From Saprospirales bacterium (lineage in GTDB: Bacteria > Bacteroidota > Bacteroidia > Chitinophagales > CAMDFR01), in assembly GCA_947464015.1 (NCBI GenBank), contig CANHVE010000005.1:1-36018 (forward strand): a DNA stretch of 36,018 bases, in the 5' to 3' direction. Position numbers and translations under genes: made by a program. Shown here one piece after another: positions 19,286 through 24,653 of the stretch; the stretch's first letter is position 1; each line of letters starts with the position of its first letter. The notes beneath the pieces were generated by a model. That model made no database searches. It saw only the letters and a list, made by a program, of their open reading frames with translations, and had not been told where the DNA came from.

Positions 19286-19606
19286 TTACATATTTGATAC
19301 CTCTTCACAAATAGTAGCACATTCGGAACAAGCTTCGGCACACATTTTACAAGAATCGTGGTGTGAAGCATGTTTGATACACTCTAAGGCACAAGCCTTA
19401 CAAATGATTGCACAAAGATTATGTAACTGTTTGCTATAGGCAGATCCTCGAGCATCAAAACGAGCACATAAGGCGCAAATATCAGCACAATCACGACATA
19501 ACTTGATACATTCTTTATTCCCAGATTCGATACAATCAGTGATACAAGCCTCACAAGTAGCGACACATGCTAGACATGCATCCACAAAATTTATTTCATT
19601 TTCCAT
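19286..19606 (-). CDS. Cysteine-rich four-helix bundle copper-storage (Csp/DUF326-like) protein
   Basis: A 106-aa protein with 19 cysteines, mostly in CxxC/CxxxC patterns along helices (ACLACVATCEACITDC, CRDCADICALC, CKMCAEACSECATIC) plus a His pair (ASHHDSC). This is the signature of Csp/DUF326 four-helix bundles that store many Cu(I) ions in the bundle core. No Tat or Sec signal is present, so it resembles the cytosolic Csp3 type. It is the first gene of the minus-strand stress cluster, preceded by a TAACTTTG -7 box and a perfect 9-bp inverted repeat that could be an operator. The 60-aa ORF at 19384-19566 is a frame shadow. Confidence 0.9.
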   Translation of the reverse strand: MENEINFVDACLACVATCEACITDCIESGNKECIKLCRDCADICALCARFDARGSAYSKQLHNLCAIICKACALECIKHASHHDSCKMCAEACSECATICEEVSNM

Positions 19607-19615
19607 AGTTTATTT

Positions 19616-19643
19616 TATAATGAATATATGTTCTTTCATTATA
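19616..19643. promoter_or_regulatory. Perfect inverted repeat upstream of the Csp gene (possible operator)
   Basis: TATAATGAA and TTCATTATA form perfect 9-bp arms separated by 10 nt. They lie between the predicted -7 box (19646-19653) and the ATG at 19606, so in the 5' leader or overlapping the transcription start. This could be an operator for a metal or redox regulator or an RNA hairpin. It is AT-rich, so chance is not negligible. Confidence 0.35.
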
Positions 19644-19645
19644 TA

Positions 19646-19653
19646 CAAAGTTA
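19646..19653 (-). promoter_or_regulatory. -7 box TAACTTTG before the copper-storage/stress cluster
   Basis: Minus-strand TAACTTTG matches TAnnTTTG. It would start transcription about 30-35 nt before the Csp ATG, leading the six-gene minus-strand run. No clear -33 element was found. Confidence 0.45.
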
Positions 19654-19724
19654 CTGATATCTGGCTGTTATACTTTATATAATTATATATTAGAGTTGTA
19701 TTATTCACTGATTGGGTTGGAATA

Positions 19725-19856
19725 AGAATTAAGATTTAAGGTTTAAGATTTAAGTCACGCCGAGGCGTGAAAGATTTAAGTCACTTCATGGCGTGAAAGA
19801 ATTAATTGAGCATTTAATTGTGAAAGATTTAAGTCATACAGTAAGTGAAAGAATTC
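19725..19856. repeat. Four tandem ~26-nt repeats with palindromic core (ATTTAAGTCACGCC..GGCGTGAAAG)
   Basis: Four back-to-back units of 26, 26, 27 and 25 nt start at 19748, 19774, 19800 and 19827. All end in GTGAAAG and most begin ATTTAAGTCA. The first contains a perfect palindrome TCACGCC-GA-GGCGTGA (19755-19770); the others decay progressively. The same palindrome-plus-AAAG unit occurs at 16834-16852 on the other side of the stress cluster. Units are contiguous without spacers, so it is not a CRISPR. Confidence 0.8.
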
Positions 19857-19893
19857 CAATTGAAGGCTAAAAAAATAGTTGTAACTAGATATT

Positions 19894-20478
19894 CTACTTT
19901 TTCTGATATTGGTAATGACCTATGATTTTATAAGAGAATAAGCAATCTTCTAGTACTTGTCCCGCGCCAATATTATGGACCATCAGATAGCGTTTGCCAT
20001 CGGCCGATTTTTTATTCACTACGAGTCCGATATGTGTTACAGCACCTCCTAAATTCCAACAGACAATATCACCCGGTGCATAATCGCTTGCATTCGTAGA
20101 GATGCTTTTGACAATTCCTTTGCGACTAAAGAAAGTCATTAAATTCGGAACTCGTCGATGATCGATATTCGCATCGGTGCTTTTCATTCCCCATGTTTTG
20201 GGATATTTAGCAAAATTAGCTTTCATATCTTCATGCACTTCTTTTTGTAAATCGATACCCATTTTTCGATACGCGCGAATCACCACATCGGTGCATACTC
20301 CCCTATCGGCTGGTACATCGCCGTTTGGATACTTGAGTTTGAAATACGTGGGATCGTATTTTACTTTTTGTTTGGTGAGTGTGAGTGTAGAGTCGGCCAA
20401 CTTTTCATAAAATGTTTTTTGACTGACTACAGGAGTCATCAAACAAAAAAGAAATAAGAATAAAAGTGTTTTTTGCAT
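19894..20478 (-). CDS. Secreted DUF1287 protein (NlpC/P60-like fold)
   Basis: A 194-aa protein with a signal peptide (residues 1-19, ending TPVVSQ), followed by the DUF1287 core. It has the opening 'YPNGDVPADRGVCTDVVIRAYRKMGIDLQ' with the putative nucleophile Cys, then 'MKSTDANIDHRRVPNLM', 'YAPGDIVCWNLGG' and 'THIGLVVN' with the candidate catalytic His, and 'MVHNIGAG'. The pattern is that of a papain-like NlpC/P60-related fold, so a periplasmic or extracellular peptidase/amidase activity is plausible, but the family is uncharacterized. It is monocistronic, separated from the stress cluster by the tandem palindromic repeats. Confidence 0.88.
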   Translation of the reverse strand: MQKTLLFLFLFCLMTPVVSQKTFYEKLADSTLTLTKQKVKYDPTYFKLKYPNGDVPADRGVCTDVVIRAYRKMGIDLQKEVHEDMKANFAKYPKTWGMKSTDANIDHRRVPNLMTFFSRKGIVKSISTNASDYAPGDIVCWNLGGAVTHIGLVVNKKSADGKRYLMVHNIGAGQVLEDCLFSYKIIGHYQYQKK

Positions 20479-20587
20479 GTGTATTTGAAAGGAATAAAAA
20501 ATTATATTCTCTAGTAATAACGTATCTTTTTATAAAAGATTGCATCCGGCAACAACAATTTACTTGCCTCTTGATGGTTCTATGTTT

Positions 20588-20808
20588 TTAAGATTTTAGA
20601 TTACTGCTCTTTATTTTTTTAATAAAGCCCCAATAAAAAGTGAGCAAAAACAAGGCGAAATGCAGCAAGCCTCGAAAGGCTAAAAATTGATGCGACATGC
20701 TGCCTCCCATAAATGGAAGATCTACTTTATAATAGGCAAAGTACCAACTGCTCCTGCTGTTACGAAGAAGGCTCCTGATAAAAATTTACAGATTTCTTTC
20801 CAATTCAT
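20588..20808 (-). pseudogene. Frame-disrupted small membrane protein (single-base deletion)
   Basis: The minus strand starts MNWKEICKFLSGAFFVTAGA, then hits a stop after 28 codons. Restoring one base in GCAGTTGG (as GCA-AGT-TGG) continues in frame as SWYFAYYKVDLPFMGGSMSH and HFALFLLTFYWGFIKKI to a stop at 20588, giving a 73-aa protein with two hydrophobic helices. The two halves join seamlessly into what I recall as a small Bacteroidota membrane-protein family. The break is therefore a one-nucleotide deletion near 20747, either a true pseudogene or a sequence error. It is not in the ORF track. Confidence 0.75.
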
Positions 20809-20964
20809 TTGGTGATATGTTTTACAAAGTTAACGGTTTGCGGGCTTGCGAAGGTGGCGAATATACCACAAATGTTTAATGGATGAGAAATCAAATATAA
20901 TTTATAAAAATTAATTTTGGTATGGGGGTGGGTTTTTAGTGCTGAATGTTTGGGAGAAACACGC

Positions 20965-21386
20965 TTAATAAGAGAGACTGAGTTGGTAACAATAGAAGAT
21001 TCCTTCTGAAGGACGGTGCGGGAAAGTGAATTGTTAGATGAAAATAAAATCTGTATTGAATAAAAAAAATCTACAAACTTGCATGTCATTCAGAAGGAAA
21101 CTACCATAATAAGAGAGACTGAGTTAGTAATAAGGGTAGTTGCCTTCTGCATGACGGTGGTGGTGGTGTGTGTGTAGCGTGACAAGCCTTTCTGCATGAC
21201 GTGGGGGGCGGAGTGTCCTTCTGTCTCGAGTGTCTTATAACCCGATTTTCCTTCAGAAGGAATCTACCATCATAATGAAGACTGAGTTAGTAATAAGGGT
21301 AGTTGCCTTCTGCATGAAGGTGGGGGGGGTGTGATAGAGGCGTGAGAAGCCTGATGAAGGACGGTGTGGGAGAGTGATTTTTAAAT
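20965..21386. repeat. Degenerate tandem array of hairpin + G-rich repeats
   Basis: This gene-free stretch contains repeats. Hairpins at 21091-21149 and 21254-21312 are exactly 163 nt apart. Each has arms CAGAAGGAAnCTACC and GGTAGTTGCCTTCTG around a conserved interior (AAGACTGAGTTAGTAATAAG). A diverged third copy begins at about 20965. Each right arm is followed by a G-rich tail of the type GACGGTGGGGGnGTG; five such tails occur at about 21010, 21153, 21198, 21316 and 21361. The G-richness of the plus strand contrasts with the AT-rich surroundings. No coding potential is convincing here. It is probably a family of intergenic repeats or a decayed MITE-like element. Confidence 0.7.
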
Positions 21387-21420
21387 AAAAAAAGCTTAGT
21401 ATTTCTACTAAGCTTTTTTT
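21387..21420 (-). terminator. Rho-independent terminator after the tRNA-Asp 3'-half remnant
   Basis: A strong hairpin, AAAAAAAGCTTAGTA-TTTC-TACTAAGCTTTTTTT, has an AT-rich stem of about 14 bp. It is symmetrical and so could work in either direction. On the minus strand it directly follows the remnant tRNA 3' end, mirroring the terminator that follows the intact tRNA-Asp. Confidence 0.8.
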
Positions 21421-21500
21421 GCGGACCGTCTCGTCAATATTATAATTGACGAGATCGAACCCGTCTCGTCTACTCCAAAGAGTTGACGAGATGACAGGGC
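21421..21500 (-). other. Scrambled tRNA-Asp 3'-half remnant expanded by two hairpins
   Basis: Read on the minus strand, three blocks of the neighbouring tRNA-Asp recur in the same order: GCCCTGTCA (anticodon stem-loop, 21492-21500), GGGTTCGA (T-arm, 21455-21462) and CGGTCCGC (acceptor 3' strand, 21421-21428). Between them are two insertions, each a hairpin built on CTCGTC/GACGAG: 21465-21490 (6 bp, 1x1 mismatch, 4 bp, loop of 4) and 21429-21454 (10-bp perfect arms, 6-nt loop). The remnant cannot form a normal tRNA. It starts within the stop codon of the GIY-YIG gene and ends at a terminator. It is probably the displaced 3' end of a tRNA gene left by the GIY-YIG element. Confidence 0.7.
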
Positions 21501-21745
21501 TAGCTTTCGCTTATTAATTTTACTAAGGATCTTCTATTTAATTTTTTTATTCTTTTCTCTTCAATAATCGCATCTCGTTTACTTGGCATTTCTTTCTGAA
21601 ACACCAATTTCCATGGTCTTTTTGTAGATGTAAATTTAGAATCACCAGCGTTATGTTCTTCTAATCGACGTAAAACATTTTCAGTGATGCCTTTATAGTA
21701 ATCACCATCTAATTCGCTTCTTAATATGTAAATAAACCAAGCCAT
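21500..21745 (-). CDS. GIY-YIG superfamily nuclease, putative tRNA-targeted selfish element
   Basis: An 81-aa single-domain GIY-YIG protein. The motif pair appears as FIYILRSELDGDYYKG (Y-I-L ... Y-K-G variant). The catalytic Arg is in ENVLRRLEEHNAG, 'FTSTKRPWKLVFQKE' follows, and the metal-binding Glu is in AIIEEKRIKKLNR. The length matches the UvrC-like/YhbQ small GIY-YIG group, whose members cleave or bind DNA. It sits 18 nt beyond the tRNA-Asp terminator with no visible promoter of its own, and its stop codon overlaps a displaced tRNA-Asp 3'-half copy. This arrangement suggests a homing-type element living at the tRNA gene (inference). Confidence 0.88.
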   Translation of the reverse strand: MAWFIYILRSELDGDYYKGITENVLRRLEEHNAGDSKFTSTKRPWKLVFQKEMPSKRDAIIEEKRIKKLNRRSLVKLISES

Positions 21746-21762
21746 TTCAATCTATATATAAT

Positions 21763-21795
21763 AAAAAAACCTCGTAAATCTTTCGACTTACGAGG
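21763..21795 (-). terminator. Rho-independent terminator of tRNA-Asp
   Basis: On the minus strand, CCTCGTAA and TTACGAGG arms (21770-21777, 21788-21795) close a short loop and are followed by seven T residues, 11 nt after the end of the tRNA. The GIY-YIG ATG lies just 18 nt beyond the T run. Confidence 0.85.
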
Positions 21796-21806
21796 CTTCA
21801 TTTTTG

Positions 21807-21880
21807 CGGACCGGACGGGACTCGAACCCGCGACCTCCGCCGTGACAGGGCGGCATTCTAACCAACTGAACTACCGATCC
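21807..21880 (-). tRNA. tRNA-Asp (anticodon GTC)
   Basis: A 74-nt minus-strand cloverleaf. The acceptor stem is GGATCGG/CCGGTCC, with discriminator G73 and a U4-G69 wobble. The D-arm is GTTC..GAAT, the anticodon stem CCGCC/GGCGG with loop CTGTCAC (anticodon GTC), the variable loop AGGTC, and the T-arm GCGGG-TTCGAGT-CCCGT. CCA is not encoded (CAAAA follows), as is usual in the phylum. Its 3' half has a scrambled second copy 0.3 kb downstream. Confidence 0.97.
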
Positions 21881-21908
21881 AAAATCTATTTTTCAAGATT
21901 TAGGACTG

Positions 21909-21916
21909 CAAAGGTA
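21909..21916 (-). promoter_or_regulatory. -7 box TACCTTTG upstream of tRNA-Asp
   Basis: Minus-strand TACCTTTG fits TAnnTTTG, 28 nt upstream of the mature tRNA 5' end, consistent with a short precursor leader. It probably also drives any read-through into the GIY-YIG gene. Confidence 0.5.
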
Positions 21917-21980
21917 AATATTTTTTTTCAAAATCATACTTTTTTTTCAAGAAAATTAATTTTACAAGATTAGTCGCCCT

Positions 21981-23375
21981 TTATCTCGCTAAAAAATTGT
22001 CTAATACATTCTTGGTCACTAAACTCAACTTCTTATCTTGCATCAAAGCTCCATTAAAACTGATCGAACCTACACTAAATACCGCTCCTCCAGCCGGATG
22101 CTCATAAATACTCATCTCCGCTCCTCCACTCCCATAATCAGTCGTATCGCGCTTACTCGCATTCCATCCTTTGGCTAATACTATCGTATTTACTGGTGAT
22201 AATGCCGTTCGCTTATCTGTCTCATGTCCACTGGCTCCTATCCCCAAACGACCCGTCAACGATGTAACGCCCACCGTATCGCCATTCATTAATCCCGTTC
22301 CTCTAAATACCCAATGATCGCTCTGCACGATTTGATAAGGGGCATAAGTACCCAATCCTTCTTTCGAAAATTCAACCCCTAAAATACCCGATTCTGCTCT
22401 TCCTAAATCACGCCACTTCCCTCCTAAATCCGCATTCAAAGTATGCGAATCACCAAACTTCATACATTCTAATTGGGTAGCTGTCTTTACTACTTTCCAA
22501 CACACTTGATTCGCCCCCATCGACAATACGCTTCCTCCCCTATTGACAAAAGCTTCTAAATGATTATACATCTCGCTAGTCCAGTACTCACTATGTGAAT
22601 TTAATACCACTACTTTATAGTGATTCAATATCGAACTATCCGCATCAAATTCCTCATCACTAATAATATCATAGCCATATTGATGGGCATCTAGCCAATT
22701 TAAGAACAAACGCTCCGAGCTGACTAAATGAGATTCAGGGTATTTGTTTATAGGGTTTATATTATTGGGACGTTGAGTAGAAACTAAAGTAGCAATTTTT
22801 AATTGACAAGAATTGTCAATCAAAAATTTATAGAAAGAAGCTCCACCCCACTCGTTATAGGCTGTCCAGGTATTGGTTGAAGCAATAACTAAAAGTTTAT
22901 GTTGCGCTTTTGTTGAATAGATCACAATAGGAATCGTAAATGATTTTTTATTACTCATCAATTTGAAATAATATAAACCCGGTGTCAAGTCCTCACTCAG
23001 CTTGAAATACAGACTTGGCTGCCAATTACAACCATACATAAAAGAGCAATTGGTATAATTCTGTTGTTGAGCACATACACGAGGAATCCCTTTCAATATT
23101 GTATCTACTTGTGCCATTTTATTGAAGCTGACTGTGAGGCGAGCAAATTTAGTATGCGCAAATATTTTTACAATTTCCCCTGGTGCATAACTGTATTTAT
23201 CGCTATAACCCTCTACCGCATGGTCGTTGATAATGACTTGCTCATTTTGACAAGCACAATTGGAAGAAACGATATCCATGCTGGTATATTCTTGCATAGC
23301 ACTAGCCATCGCATTTTGTGCAATTATAGGTTGTATCGCGCCTATACATAAAAAAAATAAAAGTACTCGAAACAT
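21981..23375 (-). CDS. Secreted N,N-dimethylformamidase beta-subunit-like protein
   Basis: A 464-aa protein with a signal peptide (residues 1-19, ending QPIIAQ). An N-terminal beta domain of about 130 residues precedes the dimethylformamidase large-subunit-like domain, seen as 'LLVIASTNTWTAYNEWGG', 'YPESHLVSSERLFLNWLD', 'VVVLNSHSEYWTSEMYNHLE' and 'FVNRGGSVLSMGAN'. The C-terminal part has 'HPAGGAVFSVGSISFNGAL'. In the namesake enzyme this fold hydrolyses dimethylformamide, but most secreted Bacteroidota members have unknown substrates. The glutamine amidotransferase-like sub-fold and export suggest an extracellular hydrolase or binding protein. No T9SS tail is present, so it is probably periplasmic. 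It is monocistronic and divergent from dnaX. Confidence 0.8.
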   Translation of the reverse strand: MFRVLLFFLCIGAIQPIIAQNAMASAMQEYTSMDIVSSNCACQNEQVIINDHAVEGYSDKYSYAPGEIVKIFAHTKFARLTVSFNKMAQVDTILKGIPRVCAQQQNYTNCSFMYGCNWQPSLYFKLSEDLTPGLYYFKLMSNKKSFTIPIVIYSTKAQHKLLVIASTNTWTAYNEWGGASFYKFLIDNSCQLKIATLVSTQRPNNINPINKYPESHLVSSERLFLNWLDAHQYGYDIISDEEFDADSSILNHYKVVVLNSHSEYWTSEMYNHLEAFVNRGGSVLSMGANQVCWKVVKTATQLECMKFGDSHTLNADLGGKWRDLGRAESGILGVEFSKEGLGTYAPYQIVQSDHWVFRGTGLMNGDTVGVTSLTGRLGIGASGHETDKRTALSPVNTIVLAKGWNASKRDTTDYGSGGAEMSIYEHPAGGAVFSVGSISFNGALMQDKKLSLVTKNVLDNFLAR

Positions 23376-23410
23376 GAAAAGAGTCGTTTAGATAGAACTA
23401 CATTAAGCCA

Positions 23411-23418
23411 CAAAAATA
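23411..23418 (-). promoter_or_regulatory. -7 box TATTTTTG for the dimethylformamidase-like gene
   Basis: Minus-strand TATTTTTG matches TAnnTTTG, 35 nt before the ATG. A TTTG at 23434-23437 lies 15 nt further upstream, closer than the usual 19-20 nt spacing. Confidence 0.4.
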
Positions 23419-23495
23419 GGGATAAATACAAGCCAAAGTAGTATTTGGTTCATAACATGTAGAAAAAAAAGTAGAGGCTAAAAAAAGAAACTACT

Positions 23496-23503
23496 TACAT
23501 TTG
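23496..23503 (+). promoter_or_regulatory. -7 box TACATTTG abutting the dnaX start
   Basis: TACATTTG matches TAnnTTTG and ends only 4 nt before the dnaX ATG at 23508. Transcription would start at or next to the start codon, that is, a leaderless or nearly leaderless mRNA. No -33 TTTG was found at standard spacing. Confidence 0.4.
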
Positions 23504-23507
23504 CCCT

Positions 23508-24653
23508 ATGAGTAATTTTATTGTTTCAGCCCGTAAATATAGACCAGCTAAATTTGTTGATGTAGTGGGGCAAGAGCATATTACCAATACCTTAAAAAAT
23601 GCTTTAAAAAACAATCACCTTGCTCATTCATTCTTATTTTGTGGTCCACGTGGGGTAGGTAAAACTACTTGCGCTCGTATCTTAGCGAAAACCATCAATT
23701 GTACGAATATTACCCCCGATTTTGAGGCTTGTAACGAATGTGAATCTTGTACTTCTTTTAATAGCAATAGCTCTTTTAATATTCATGAATTAGATGCTGC
23801 ATCGAATAACTCCGTAGAAGATATTCGTGCTTTAATTGATCAAGTACGTTTTGCACCACAATCCGGAAAATATAAAATCTATATCATAGATGAGGTTCAT
23901 ATGTTGAGCCCTGCGGCTTTTAACGCGTTTCTTAAAACCCTAGAAGAGCCACCTCACTATGCGATATTCATTTTAGCTACCACCGAAAAACATAAAATTA
24001 TTCCAACGATTTTATCTCGTTGTCAGATATTCGATTTCAGACGCATTGCCATTGATACCATCGTATCGCATCTCGAAGCGATTTGTACTACTGAAGGTAT
24101 TACTGCAGAAACCAATGGATTGCATATCATTGCTCAAAAAGCTGATGGTGGATTGCGGGATGCATTAAGTATGTTTGATCGATTGGTCAGTTTTGCAGGT
24201 AAAAACATGACCTACAATGATGTGGTAACGAACCTGAATGTATTAGATCATGATTATTTTTTCAAAGTGACGGAAGCATTGCTGACGCAAAATATAGCAG
24301 AGGCTTTACTTACATTTGATCAAATACAAAAAAATGGTTTTGATGGAGATGATTTTATTTTAGGTTTAGGCGAGCATTTTAGAAATTTATTTGTTGCCAA
24401 AGAACCCAATACAGCTAAGTTGTTGGAGGTAAGTGGTGATTTAAAAGATCGATATATCACTCAAGCATCTATTGCACCCATAGGATTTTTAGTGAATGCT
24501 TTAAAACTAAGTAACGAATGTGATATTCATTATCGAATGTCGAAAAACAAACGACTTACTGTAGAAATTGCACTGACCAAAATGTGCTTTATAAAAGATG
24601 CTATATCCATAAGCACTTCGCCAGTTTCAAGTGGGGAAGCAAAAAAAAAATAA
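23508..24653 (+). CDS. dnaX: DNA polymerase III gamma/tau subunit, gamma-like frame
   Basis: A 381-aa frame encoding the complete clamp-loader AAA+ module. Walker A is GPRGVGKTTCARILAK (residues ~45-60), with a four-cysteine zinc site (C...ACNECESC). Walker B is IIDEVHML, then LKTLEEPP, sensor 1 ILATTEKHKI and the SRC motif (TILSRCQIF). Domain III follows to about residue 365. In the holoenzyme this subunit forms the heteropentameric loader that places the beta clamp on DNA. The frame ends abruptly in an A10 tract (24641-24650) at TAA. The tau-specific C-terminal part continues in the +1 frame (next entry). Translation of the unslipped mRNA gives a gamma-size product; loss of one A yields a full tau of about 594 aa. 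Confidence 0.93.
   Translation: MSNFIVSARKYRPAKFVDVVGQEHITNTLKNALKNNHLAHSFLFCGPRGVGKTTCARILAKTINCTNITPDFEACNECESCTSFNSNSSFNIHELDAASNNSVEDIRALIDQVRFAPQSGKYKIYIIDEVHMLSPAAFNAFLKTLEEPPHYAIFILATTEKHKIIPTILSRCQIFDFRRIAIDTIVSHLEAICTTEGITAETNGLHIIAQKADGGLRDALSMFDRLVSFAGKNMTYNDVVTNLNVLDHDYFFKVTEALLTQNIAEALLTFDQIQKNGFDGDDFILGLGEHFRNLFVAKEPNTAKLLEVSGDLKDRYITQASIAPIGFLVNALKLSNECDIHYRMSKNKRLTVEIALTKMCFIKDAISISTSPVSSGEAKKK

Noticed and set aside
19748-19851. Possible CRISPR array
   Set aside because: Repeats are contiguous with no unique spacers, they decay along the array, and no cas genes are near.
20805-21089. 94-aa minus-strand ORF in the track
   Set aside because: It spans the repeat region and overlaps the start of the broken membrane-protein gene in another frame; its composition is not protein-like and no motif is visible.
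21421-21500. Second functional tRNA gene
   Set aside because: Only three blocks of the 3' half are present, interrupted by hairpins, and no 5' half or cloverleaf can be formed.
21421-21880. Group I intron in tRNA-Asp
   Set aside because: The tRNA is uninterrupted and no intron core motifs are visible; the GIY-YIG gene is outside it.
24631-24648. Independent gene starting at GTG 24631
   Set aside because: The start lies within dnaX coding sequence and the protein is recognisably the tau C-terminus, so a slippage/frameshift continuation or a sequence error is more likely.
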